This document shows positions 53,165 to 60,851 of a DNA stretch of 64,000 nucleotides, piece after piece (the first letter of the stretch is position 1; each line of letters opens with the position of its first letter). The DNA comes from Litorivicinus sp965656605 (GTDB lineage: Bacteria > Pseudomonadota > Gammaproteobacteria > Pseudomonadales > Litorivicinaceae). The notes below the pieces were generated by a model. It ran no database searches and had not been told where the DNA came from. It saw only the letters and a list, made by a program, of their open reading frames with translations. The translations under genes were made by a program, and so were the position numbers. The DNA lies in contig CBFHLC010000006.1 in assembly GCA_965656605.1 (NCBI GenBank), positions 1-64,000 of the forward strand. Direction: 5' to 3'.

Positions 53165-53581
53165 ATGAAGATGCAGAAAGGGTTTACCTTGATTGAATTG
53201 ATGATCGTGGTCGCGATTGTCGGTATTTTGGCCGCCGTAGCGATTCCTGCGTACAGCGATTACACGTCGCGCGCCAAGGTAAGCGAGGGCCTAGCACTGG
53301 CCCAAGGCATCAAAACCACGCTTGCCGAAAATATTAGCATGGGTAATACACCTACTGATGGAGTGACAGCGATTGGTACCGTCGGAAATGTAACTAGCAT
53401 TTCAGTGGCCTCAGGTGCGAGTGCAACGGCTGGAGAAATCCAAATCACCATGGCAGATCCCGCAGGAGTGCGGTTAGACCTGGAGTACACTGTTAACGGT
53501 GGAGTTATCTCGTGGGTATGTGAATCGCCTACCACAGACCATGCCGTGGTGCCCTCCGATTGCCGTAATCCGCAGGACTAG
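53165..53581 (+). CDS. pilA: Type IV major-pilin-like protein 1
   Basis: A 138-residue type IVa pilin. The leader MKMQKG ends at Gly6. Cleavage gives mature Phe1 with Glu5 (FTLIELMIVVAIVGILAAVA), the hydrophobic assembly helix. A cysteine pair near the C-terminus (CESPTTDHAVVPSDC) forms the D-loop. GGAG lies eight bases before the ATG. It is divergent from pilBCD and has its own terminator, so it is probably transcribed alone. It is one of two tandem pilins, and which is the major subunit is not known. Confidence 0.93.
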   Translation: MKMQKGFTLIELMIVVAIVGILAAVAIPAYSDYTSRAKVSEGLALAQGIKTTLAENISMGNTPTDGVTAIGTVGNVTSISVASGASATAGEIQITMADPAGVRLDLEYTVNGGVISWVCESPTTDHAVVPSDCRNPQD

Positions 53582-53591
53582 CATCTTGGAT

Positions 53592-53613
53592 AAGGGCCCT
53601 CGGGCCCTTTTTT
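53592..53613 (+). terminator. Intrinsic terminator after first pilin gene
   Basis: AAGGGCCC (53592-53599) and GGGCCCTT (53602-53609) form a near-perfect stem with a tight loop, followed by T residues to 53613. Same stem sequence as the terminator after the second pilin. Confidence 0.85.
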
Positions 53614-53734
53614 GATAACTCCATCACAAAAACGAGATACACCGGTTCTCACTTTGCTTTCCTGTCCTACCTTTAACTCATCAGAAGGGCGGTACGGCCG
53701 CACACACCTGAACACAGTGGTAATACAGAAATAC

Positions 53735-53748
53735 GGCAGCGGTTAAGC
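53735..53748 (+). promoter_or_regulatory. Possible sigma-54 promoter of second pilin gene
   Basis: GG at 53735-53736 and GC at 53747-53748 are exactly ten bases apart, in the context CGGCAGCGGTTAAGCC. The -24 element keeps GGCA, but the -12 element is AAGC rather than TTGC. It would start transcription near 53760, between the site and the AAAGGAG ribosome site. Weak match. Confidence 0.3.
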
Positions 53749-53777
53749 CATCGACTGAATTTCAAAGGAGAGTCGTC

Positions 53778-54218
53778 ATGCGCTCAACTCATACTCAAAA
53801 AGGTTTCACCCTAATCGAACTGATGATCGTGGTTGCGATTGTCGGAATTCTGGCCGCCGTGGCGATCCCTGCTTACAGCGATTATACGACCCGTGCGAAA
53901 GTGACCGAAGGGATCTCATTGGCTAGCTCAGCTAAATCTGTTGTGGCTGAAAACGCGATGGCAGGTTCATCGAGTCTAGGAGCCGGTTGGACAGCTCCTG
54001 GGGCAACAGCCAACGTCGCCAGTGTCGTCATTGCATCCGGAACCGGAGCGATTACTGTGACTTACGATGCGTCAATTGATACCAGCGGCACCATTATCTT
54101 TACCCCTACGGCGGGTGGCTCGGCTTTAGCCAGTGGTACGCCAGCCAGTGGAGCGATTGCCTGGACCTGCACCGGCGGTGACTTGGCAGCGAATTTCCGA
54201 CCTGCCAACTGCCGCTAA
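53778..54218 (+). CDS. Type IV major-pilin-like protein 2
   Basis: A 146-residue type IVa pilin. The leader MRSTHTQKG ends at Gly9, and mature Glu5 is present. From the cleavage site through AYSDYT it is identical to the first pilin, then Ser/Thr changes appear and the rest differs. The globular part is rich in Gly, Ala, Ser and Thr, ending with the cysteine pair CTGGDLAANFRPANC. AAAGGAG precedes the ATG. Probably a duplicate that diversified in the exposed part. Could be major or minor pilin. Confidence 0.92.
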   Translation: MRSTHTQKGFTLIELMIVVAIVGILAAVAIPAYSDYTTRAKVTEGISLASSAKSVVAENAMAGSSSLGAGWTAPGATANVASVVIASGTGAITVTYDASIDTSGTIIFTPTAGGSALASGTPASGAIAWTCTGGDLAANFRPANCR

Positions 54219-54235
54219 CCTACCGGCAAATAACT

Positions 54236-54260
54236 AAGGGCCCCGCAGGGCCCTTTTTTT
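54236..54260 (+). terminator. Intrinsic terminator after second pilin gene
   Basis: AAGGGCCC (54236-54243), loop CGCA, GGGCCCTT (54248-54255) and a T-run to 54260. On the other strand the 3' end of the GGDEF gene begins four bases later. Confidence 0.9.
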
Positions 54261-54263
54261 CTT

Positions 54264-55211
54264 CTACACATTCATCTCGCTACAGGTTGCGCTGCGCCGG
54301 GTATTGCCGCCAGCACCCTTGGCCTCGTACATCGCCTGATCGGCCACCTGCATCAAATCGTAGGCCCGTTTATTCACATCCATGCTACCGCCGGAGGGAA
54401 TCAGCGTGGCGACGCCGACACTGGCAGTGACGATGCCCTCAGGATTGCTTGGGGTTTCCAGTCCCATCTGTCGAAAGGTCTCAAGCACTCGATCGGCCAC
54501 CGCGTTGGCGCCTGACTGATCGGTCGCAGGTAGGCCCAAAATAAATTCCTCACCGCCAAAGCGCCCCAGCACATCGGATTGGCGTTGCAGGCAATCAGCC
54601 AACCCTGCGCCGATTCGGCGTAACGCTTCGTCCCCGGCCAGGTGGCCGTGTGTATCGTTGTAGCTTTTAAAGCGGTCTACATCGATCAGCAGCAAACTCA
54701 TCGGTGTATTAAAGCGCCATGACAGCGAGATGGCCTGATTCAACTCTTGATCAATACCGCGTCGATTCAGAATGCCAGTCAGGCGATCCCGTCGGGCGAC
54801 TTGCTCTAAATGGTCTTTGGCTTTTTTCAGGCCGCGTTGGGCCTCGACCAGGCGATGCATCGCTTTGAGCTGGCCAATCAGCACCTCGGGTTCAATCGGC
54901 TTGGTTAATACCGCATCGCCACCGGCGCGTAAGGATCGGCCGCGGGACTTGGCATCCAATACGCCGGTCATAAAGATGGTCGGCAGCCAGGAATCACCCT
55001 GCAGACTGCGGACTTGTTGGATCATTTCTAATCCATCCATCGCTGGCATGTGAATGTCCAACACCAAGCAGTCCAGCTCGCCTTTGGTGATTAGGGTCAG
55101 TGCACGATCGGGCCGATCGCACAGGGTTACTTCGATGTCTGTTTCGCCGGCCAGGGCCCGCTCAACCTGCTGCAGATCGTCGCGGTTGTCATCTACTACC
55201 AATACACGCAT
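54264..55211 (-). CDS. Response regulator with GGDEF diguanylate cyclase output
   Basis: A 315-residue protein with an N-terminal receiver domain (about 1-120, phosphoacceptor Asp52 in LVLDIHMP). A short coiled-coil linker (QRGLKKAKDHLEQVARRDRL) leads to a GGDEF domain (about 145-305). The active-site motif is GGEEF in LGRFGGEEFILGLP. An RQSD inhibitory I-site lies five residues before it, so it should make c-di-GMP with product feedback. No kinase partner is adjacent. AGGAG precedes the ATG. Its place beside pilin genes suggests surface or motility control, but this is inference. Confidence 0.93.
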   Translation of the reverse strand: MRVLVVDDNRDDLQQVERALAGETDIEVTLCDRPDRALTLITKGELDCLVLDIHMPAMDGLEMIQQVRSLQGDSWLPTIFMTGVLDAKSRGRSLRAGGDAVLTKPIEPEVLIGQLKAMHRLVEAQRGLKKAKDHLEQVARRDRLTGILNRRGIDQELNQAISLSWRFNTPMSLLLIDVDRFKSYNDTHGHLAGDEALRRIGAGLADCLQRQSDVLGRFGGEEFILGLPATDQSGANAVADRVLETFRQMGLETPSNPEGIVTASVGVATLIPSGGSMDVNKRAYDLMQVADQAMYEAKGAGGNTRRSATCSEMNV

Positions 55212-55291
55212 GGCTTACTCCTACTTGAGCACTAAGCCTATAGCTGGGCTAGCCGTGGCACAGGGCATGGGTCTCAAAAATGAGCGCTGAC

Positions 55292-56074
55292 TTACAGCCA
55301 ACCTCGCATGGCATAGACCCAAATGCCGACTCGCTCACGCAAGTACTGCTGGCTGGATTCCAATACGTCGATTGCGGGTAGCCATTGCATCAGACTGGCC
55401 TGGCGTGGAACCACTTTGATGTCGGTGCTAAAGGGGATCCATTCGATGTTGGGCATGGCGGCTTGGTGGACAGCGAGGCTGCGCTGCATGTGAAAGGCAC
55501 TGGTGACCAGCAATACTCGAGTGGCGCCCAGGGCTTCGATCAGTGGGCGGGATTGAATCGCGTTCTCGTAGGTGGTCTGGCTGGCGCTTTCCAATATCTG
55601 ATCTGCGACCGGTACGCCAAGATCGGACAGGAACAGGCTCATGCCCTCGGCTTCACTGCGTGTAATGCCACGCCACGCCATCGTGCCCCCGGACACCATC
55701 ACCATGGGGGCTTTACCGGCTTGATACAGGCGGGCGCCAGCCCATACTCGATCAGAGGCGCCGCCTAATTCAGGCTCGGGGCGGGACGGTATCGATGCGC
55801 CGCTGACACCGCCGCCCAATACGTAAATAAGATCGGCCGTTGGCGCCAGCTCGGTCAGGGTCGGTGGGTGACGTTGTTCCCATTGGCTCAAAATAGGCTC
55901 TGCCGTATACGGGGCAGACCAAAACCATAACCAGGCAATGGCAAAAACGCTGGCCAATCCGGACAGCTTTCGCAGACCCATCCAGCGTGCAAGTCCAGCT
56001 GCAATCAGCAAGTACAACGTGAAGTTCAGCGGATGAATCGCTGTCGATAGAATTTTGCTGAGTAAAACAGACAT
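55292..56074 (-). CDS. DUF218 (YdcF/ElyC-like) membrane protein
   Basis: A 260-residue protein with two N-terminal hydrophobic segments (about 15-30 and 38-53). A DUF218 domain starts at about residue 80 with DLIYVLGGGVSGAS. Further family features are RVWAGARLYQAGKAPMVMVS, SEAEGMSLFLSDLGVP and VTSAFHMQRSLAV. E. coli ElyC, of the same family and layout, affects peptidoglycan and lipid-carrier metabolism. The exact role here is unknown. Divergent from the DUF4139-like gene with 72 bases between. Confidence 0.85.
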   Translation of the reverse strand: MSVLLSKILSTAIHPLNFTLYLLIAAGLARWMGLRKLSGLASVFAIAWLWFWSAPYTAEPILSQWEQRHPPTLTELAPTADLIYVLGGGVSGASIPSRPEPELGGASDRVWAGARLYQAGKAPMVMVSGGTMAWRGITRSEAEGMSLFLSDLGVPVADQILESASQTTYENAIQSRPLIEALGATRVLLVTSAFHMQRSLAVHQAAMPNIEWIPFSTDIKVVPRQASLMQWLPAIDVLESSQQYLRERVGIWVYAMRGWL

Positions 56075-56146
56075 CGGGCCAGTATTGAGTAATCAAAGAT
56101 CAATGTCATGCTTAACGCTCAGTGCAATACAGCTAGGGGAATTCCC

Positions 56147-57394
56147 ATGTGGGTATGGTTGGGCGCAAGCCTGTTAAGTATGGCGGCAACGGCGGGGCAG
56201 CTTGAGCGCACGGATCGGCACGTGGTGCTGTTTCAGAGTGCTCCAGCCGAGTTGCAGGACCGCTATCAAGTCGGTGCCGGCCCCTATCGCTTAAGGAATC
56301 TGCCCAATGCGCCGGTACTGGGTAGCTGCGCCTTTCCCGAGGCGGACATTCAGCGCGTCGATTATCCGCATCCCCAAATCAGCTTGGCGGTTGGGCAGTC
56401 GGTCAATCTGTGGATCCGCGATCCACGACTGGGTGATGCGTTTCAGTCGGCCACCGTCGCCTGGCATCAGCCTCCCGCCTACGGACTCACCCTAGAAAAC
56501 GGGCAGACCCTTCGTTGGCAGTCCGGTTCTGACTGGGCGCAATTGCTGCGGGCACCTGCACAGTACCCCGGTTTGACAGTCACGGGGGATGCCACGGATG
56601 ACTTGATTTTGCGTTGCGCGATCAATGGACCTCGTTGGCAGGCCCAGTATCAGGGTGTCCAGCGTGGCAATCAGTTAGAGCTGAGTCTGCAAGCCTTGAT
56701 TCGGGTGCCGCCGGGACAGAATTGGGGTGAGGTTGATCTGTCGCTATCCGCGGCGGTGGGCAACCCTGGGACTCAAGTGCGTGCGTTTAAGATGGAAAGC
56801 GTGATGGTCGACAGCGCAGGTGCTCCCAGTCTGGCCGATGGGGTTTGGCGTTACCGCTTTCCGCAGCCCGTGGCGCTGGATGGCGGGGCTCAGTTTTCTC
56901 AACGTTTGTGGATGAAAACCGCACAGATTAAACGCGTACACCGCATCAATGCCTACACCAGTGCTAGAAATGCAGCGACCCAAAGCCTCAGTGCCCGCCG
57001 GTCTTGGCTGATCGATAACACGCAAGGCCGCGGCTTGGGTGTCGCGATGCCGCCTGGTGCTATTCGCATTCAAGCCCAGCGTCAGGGTGACTACCCTTTG
57101 GCAGGTCAATCTCAACTACCCAGCTTGGCGGCTGGCGCCAGTCACTGGTTAGATCTGGGGCCGAGCCTTGCCGTGTCTGGACAGCTAGAAATGATTGAGT
57201 CTCAGATCATCGATCAGCGGGTGGAGTCGATGTGGCGAGTCACCCTGAACAACGATGATCCCGAGACAGCGACAATCGAGTTGAATCTGCAGATTCCGAA
57301 TAAAGCTGAAATGTCAGAGGTCCCGACGCGCATTGATTTGGCGCCGGGGGAGCAACAGCAGCTGACGCTGCGTCTGTCCGAGGCTAGGCGCTAG
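56147..57394 (+). CDS. Exported DUF4139-like protein of unknown function
   Basis: A 415-residue exported protein. ATG 56147 has AGGGGA at good distance and opens with a signal peptide (MWVWLGASLLSMAATAG). An upstream ATG at 56108 would bury it behind 13 residues. No transmembrane segment follows. The middle (RWQAQYQGVQRGNQLELSLQ and QNWGEVDLSLS) and C-terminal part (GLGVAMPPGAIRI, WLDLGPSLAVSGQLE) resemble DUF4139 beta-rich domains by eye. Only a weak family call is justified. It stands alone on the plus strand and its 3' end overlaps the asparaginase gene by 11 bases. Confidence 0.7.
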   Translation: MWVWLGASLLSMAATAGQLERTDRHVVLFQSAPAELQDRYQVGAGPYRLRNLPNAPVLGSCAFPEADIQRVDYPHPQISLAVGQSVNLWIRDPRLGDAFQSATVAWHQPPAYGLTLENGQTLRWQSGSDWAQLLRAPAQYPGLTVTGDATDDLILRCAINGPRWQAQYQGVQRGNQLELSLQALIRVPPGQNWGEVDLSLSAAVGNPGTQVRAFKMESVMVDSAGAPSLADGVWRYRFPQPVALDGGAQFSQRLWMKTAQIKRVHRINAYTSARNAATQSLSARRSWLIDNTQGRGLGVAMPPGAIRIQAQRQGDYPLAGQSQLPSLAAGASHWLDLGPSLAVSGQLEMIESQIIDQRVESMWRVTLNNDDPETATIELNLQIPNKAEMSEVPTRIDLAPGEQQQLTLRLSEARR

Positions 57395-58340
57395 CCGCCG
57401 GGCGCACTTCCCCGACAATCAATCCAGCGCGGCTTTTGAGTGGCTGACGATGCCATTGGGGCAGGGCATCCGCGGCCAACAGGCGCAGTCGCTTTAGCAT
57501 CTCGACCATGGCGACTTCGCAGGCGCGTAGGGTACCGTCCTCGGCTTTGATCGCCAGCCCAATGCCGGCCTTGGGAAACAAACCAAAATACACACCCTCG
57601 GCTCCGTACTTGACCATGCCATCGCTCAGCGCAGAGTTAATCGCGGTGCAGCAACGATCCGTCCCGCCGACCATAAGGGGTTGCGCTCTATGGGCCGCAG
57701 CTAGGCGTTTTACCGCGTCGCCCCGCACGCCCTGGGCCTTGGCCAGTCGCTGTAATCCCTTGGCCAAATCGCCCAATTCATTGGCGTAGGTGGGGATACC
57801 GCAGCCATCGATTCCGCACTCACCCACTGGGGTGTCGAGCACCGCGGATATGCAGGCTTCGATAGCCTGTTGAACCGGATGCTCGCGCTGGATGTAGCCG
57901 CGCACATCCCAGCCTTGATCCACGGCATAGGTCATAAAGCCGGCATGCTTGCCGCTGCAGCAGTTATGCAGCTGGCAGGGTTGCTCGTGCAGGGCATGCG
58001 CCGAGGGCTCGTGCATGGGCCAGCTGGGACCGCATTCTAGATCGGCTTCAGAAAAACTCAGGCCCTCTAGCCATTGGCTGACCTGTTCGGTGTGCTCAAA
58101 CTCGCCCCCGTGACTGGCGCAGGCGAGGGCCAGTTGAATGTCGTTCAGGCCAGCACGATCCGCCGCGCCTGACTCCACCATCGGCAACGCCTGCATTAGT
58201 TTGGCCGCGGAGCGGGGAAAGGTCAGGCGCTGGGCGTCACCCATCACCTCAAGGCCTTGATTCGACGCAATGGCGACATGGACCTGATGGCGGCTTTCAA
58301 CCAGTGCGCCGCGGGTGACTTCAACCGTTAATGTGTTCAT
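57384..58340 (-). CDS. Asparaginase of the Rhizobium AnsA type
   Basis: A 318-residue member of the thermolabile L-asparaginase II family first described in Rhizobium etli (PF06089). This family is unrelated to the E. coli enzymes. Key segments are PRSAAKLMQALPMVESGAAD, CASHGGEFEHTEQV, LHNCCSGKHAGFMT and GIDGCGIPTYANEL. The ATG at 58340 has GGA at normal spacing, and nine upstream codons are rejected. It overlaps the amidotransferase gene by four bases, the last gene of a four-gene operon starting at nadC. Confidence 0.9.
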   Translation of the reverse strand: MNTLTVEVTRGALVESRHQVHVAIASNQGLEVMGDAQRLTFPRSAAKLMQALPMVESGAADRAGLNDIQLALACASHGGEFEHTEQVSQWLEGLSFSEADLECGPSWPMHEPSAHALHEQPCQLHNCCSGKHAGFMTYAVDQGWDVRGYIQREHPVQQAIEACISAVLDTPVGECGIDGCGIPTYANELGDLAKGLQRLAKAQGVRGDAVKRLAAAHRAQPLMVGGTDRCCTAINSALSDGMVKYGAEGVYFGLFPKAGIGLAIKAEDGTLRACEVAMVEMLKRLRLLAADALPQWHRQPLKSRAGLIVGEVRPAASA

Positions 58341-59014
58341 GCAGATTCCAGCTCGCAGGCTAACCACTCGATGACGTGGTCAGCGTTTAGGGGATGCTTC
58401 AGTGATTCCAACGCCTGATCGACTCGCGCATCACCAATCCGTTCGCGTCGTGCATTGGCCAATGCCGCACTGTATTGCGGCGCAAATTCTGGGTGGCCTT
58501 GGACACCGATCATGCGGCCGGACTTAAACGCGAAGTTAGGGCAAAAGTCACTGCCCATTATGTGTTCGGCATTAGGCGGCAGTTGGGTCACTTGATCACG
58601 GTGTGACACCAGAATCTCAGCAGCCTCAAACGGCAAACCCTTTGCCTGTGCAGGCATCCGACCGAGTCCCCAAGCAGCGGCACGCTCGGCCTTGCCACCC
58701 AGTGCGTGTGCAATGATTTGATGGCCAAAGCAGATTCCCACGCAATTCACGTCAGCCCTAGCGGCCGCACGAATCCACTCGCGTAACGCCACCACCCAAG
58801 GCTCATCGCTGAACGAATCCGCGCGGGAGCCTGTGATGATATAGCCATCACCGGCCACGATTGGCGGCAGCTGCCCGTGGATGGTCTCTACAATGCTAAA
58901 AGACCAGTCGGGGCGGCACGCGCTAAACGCGCTGACAAACATATCGCTGTATTGCCCTGCGATATCCAGCAGGGCGGGGTCGACTCGATCACAGTCCAGA
59001 ATGTGGATGTGCAT
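58337..59014 (-). CDS. Class I glutamine amidotransferase (GMP-synthase-like)
   Basis: A 225-residue stand-alone GATase-1 domain. The nucleophile is Cys95 in VGICFGHQIIA and the other triad residues are His174 and Glu176 in VQGHPEF. The synthetase domain of GuaA is absent, so it is not GMP synthase. Relatives include gamma-glutamyl hydrolases of polyamine or peptide catabolism. ATG 59014 shares a base with the stop of the preceding small gene (TGATG-type junction). A longer reading of 48 extra codons lies within that gene and is rejected. Confidence 0.88.
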   Translation of the reverse strand: MHIHILDCDRVDPALLDIAGQYSDMFVSAFSACRPDWSFSIVETIHGQLPPIVAGDGYIITGSRADSFSDEPWVVALREWIRAAARADVNCVGICFGHQIIAHALGGKAERAAAWGLGRMPAQAKGLPFEAAEILVSHRDQVTQLPPNAEHIMGSDFCPNFAFKSGRMIGVQGHPEFAPQYSAALANARRERIGDARVDQALESLKHPLNADHVIEWLACELESA

Positions 59015-59202
59015 CAGTGTTGAAAGCCCACAACGATGTAGGACAAAAAGGCCAACACCCCAAGAAAGGCGATTGAGTTGATCGCGACACTTAAATTGGC
59101 TCCTGGCTCTCCACTCTTCATCCGTGGCCAGGCCACCGTAATCAGGTAACCCAGCCAAATTAGCAGGGCAGCTCCAACGGCCATTGCAACGTATCGAATC
59201 AT
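59014..59202 (-). CDS. Small membrane protein of unknown function
   Basis: A 62-residue protein with two predicted membrane helices (about residues 5-26 and 40-59) joined by a short charged loop (RMKSGEPGANLS). No family recognised. I believe it is real: GGAG precedes the ATG, the ATG directly abuts the nadC stop and its stop overlaps the amidotransferase start by one base, the pattern of a tightly packed operon. Confidence 0.7.
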   Translation of the reverse strand: MIRYVAMAVGAALLIWLGYLITVAWPRMKSGEPGANLSVAINSIAFLGVLAFLSYIVVGFQH

Positions 59203-60045
59203 CTAGCTCATCTCCACCCGTAGGGATAAATCGGTAGCACGGACATGTTTGGTTAAGGCACCAACGCTGATCGCATCGACGCCGGTGTCGGCCAGTGCTT
59301 CAAGTTCATGTATTTGGACATTACCGCTGGCTTCAAGACGAGCTTGGCCGTTGTTTAATGCCACCGCGCTGCGGGTCTGATCCAGATCGAAGTTATCCAA
59401 CATGATCCAGTGAGCGCCGGCATCTAGTGCCTCTTGCAACTCGGCGATGGATTCCACCTCGACCTCGACGGGCACATCCAAGTCCATGTCCAGTGCTGCC
59501 TGAACCGCGCCGGTAATGCCGCCGTAGGCCGCGATATGATTTTCTTTGATCAAAAAGGCATCAAACAGACCCAGGCGATGATTGGTCGCCCCGCCCACGG
59601 TGCACGCGTATTTCTGAGCCATGCGCAGGCCGGGCAGAGTCTTACGCGTATCCAACAAAAGGGTGTCGCGACCCGCGAGTGCGGCGCGATAGGCCAGGGT
59701 GGCGGTGGCGGTGCCCGACAGGGTTTGTAGGAAGTTCATGGCAACCCGCTCGGCAGTCAGAATGCCGCGCGCGGGGCCGGACAGAGTCAACCACGTCTGG
59801 TTAGCCTCGACCCAGTCGCCGTCTTGCACATGCCACTCGACGTGAATGCTGGGATCGACTTGCCGGAACGTCTCGGAGGCCCACGCAACCCCGCATACCA
59901 GCGCGGGTTCGCGGCAGATCAGGCGCGCGCTGGCCTGTTGCGTGGTCGGGATTAGCTCGGCAGTGATGTCACGGTTGTGCTCGCCGAGATCCTCGTGCAA
60001 GGCACTCGAGACTTGGGGGACTAGGGTATCGAAAGCTAGGTGCAT
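59203..60045 (-). CDS. nadC: Nicotinate-nucleotide pyrophosphorylase (carboxylating)
   Basis: A 280-residue quinolinate phosphoribosyltransferase of NAD synthesis. It contains EDLGEHNRDITAELIP, LNFLQTLSGTATATLA, LLDTRKTLPGLRMAQKYACT, GGATNHRLGLFDAFLIKENH and the C-terminal phosphate site GAHWIMLDNFDL. ATG 60045 (MHLAFDTLVPQVSSAL) fits the family, and a 29-codon upstream extension overlapping the next gene is rejected. First gene of the nadC, small membrane protein, amidotransferase, asparaginase operon. Confidence 0.96.
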   Translation of the reverse strand: MHLAFDTLVPQVSSALHEDLGEHNRDITAELIPTTQQASARLICREPALVCGVAWASETFRQVDPSIHVEWHVQDGDWVEANQTWLTLSGPARGILTAERVAMNFLQTLSGTATATLAYRAALAGRDTLLLDTRKTLPGLRMAQKYACTVGGATNHRLGLFDAFLIKENHIAAYGGITGAVQAALDMDLDVPVEVEVESIAELQEALDAGAHWIMLDNFDLDQTRSAVALNNGQARLEASGNVQIHELEALADTGVDAISVGALTKHVRATDLSLRVEMS

Positions 60046-60088
60046 GGCGCTTTTTTCCAGCAAATAACGACATTGTACGCCGCTGGAC

Positions 60089-60382
60089 TTAGGCGTCCAT
60101 CGAGACCCGTCTATTTGGGTTGGGTAGGCCAAAAAATGCCGCCATCAGTTGTCCTGGCGATAGGTGGTAATCACGCTCGCCCTTCCACACGTGGGTCGCC
60201 TCTTTGAACAGGGATTCGCAGTAGCGATTATAGGGGTGGTGCATGTCATAAATGTCGCCCTCCGGCACCTCGCTCATCCCCAATTGACGTTTGCGGGCGG
60301 CAAACCACAGGGTTAACTGGGCGAACTCCTCGGCATGCAGTTCATGATTGTTCGGATCGCTCATCAGCGTGTAGATATCCAT
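60089..60382 (-). CDS. Hypothetical protein
   Basis: A 97-residue soluble, acidic-to-neutral protein rich in His, Tyr and Trp (MHHPYNRYCESLF, HVWKGERDYHLSP). No signal peptide or membrane segment. I do not recognise the family. Its ATG shares one base with the stop of the upstream DUF4864 gene (TGATG), which argues that it is translated. A start 17 codons earlier lies inside that gene and is not preferred. Confidence 0.65.
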   Translation of the reverse strand: MDIYTLMSDPNNHELHAEEFAQLTLWFAARKRQLGMSEVPEGDIYDMHHPYNRYCESLFKEATHVWKGERDYHLSPGQLMAAFFGLPNPNRRVSMDA

Positions 60383-60786
60383 CACAACCCTTGTCCTCCG
60401 ACCGCTACGGGATAGACCGACGTGGTCATCCATTGATCATCTGGTTGTTGTTGCAGTGTCCATACATAGCCCATGGCGCGGCCTTCTTTGCTGATCAACC
60501 GGATTGGAAAGGTTGCTTGATCCGCCTGCATATCGGGTTGTCCGATTACAGCAGATTGATGATTGACCAACTCGCCATAGGGGTGCTGGCTAACCATGTC
60601 GATAAAGCGCGGCAAAGGACCGGTCATGGCTTTGTTTTCGGGGGCGGCTTGTTCAAACACTTCGCGAATGCCGGCGTTGCTGGCATCGTTGGTTTTGAGT
60701 GCGCGTAGCAGATCGTTCATGACCTGTTCAGGCGAGTTGGCCCAGCTAGGAAGGGCAAGGCAGGTCAGTAATAACAGGGCGCGCAT
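60382..60786 (-). CDS. Exported DUF4864-like protein
   Basis: A 134-residue secreted protein with a signal peptide (MRALLLLTCLALPSWA). The remainder resembles DUF4864: a helical start (VMNDLLRALKTNDA), then FEQAAPENK and PLPRFIDMVSQHPYGELVN, ending in a beta region with YVWTLQQQPDDQWMTTSV. Function unknown. ATG 60786 has GGAG seven bases upstream. The ATG two codons earlier is too close to it. Confidence 0.75.
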   Translation of the reverse strand: MRALLLLTCLALPSWANSPEQVMNDLLRALKTNDASNAGIREVFEQAAPENKAMTGPLPRFIDMVSQHPYGELVNHQSAVIGQPDMQADQATFPIRLISKEGRAMGYVWTLQQQPDDQWMTTSVYPVAVGGQGL

Positions 60787-60851
60787 GGGCATTCTCCGAC
60801 GTGGTTCATCCCTGCTAATTCAATCCTTGTACGAGTAACCATAGCAGAGAG

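Noticed and set aside
58337..59014. GMP synthase (guaA)
   Set aside because: Only the amidotransferase domain is present; no ATP pyrophosphatase or dimerisation domain.
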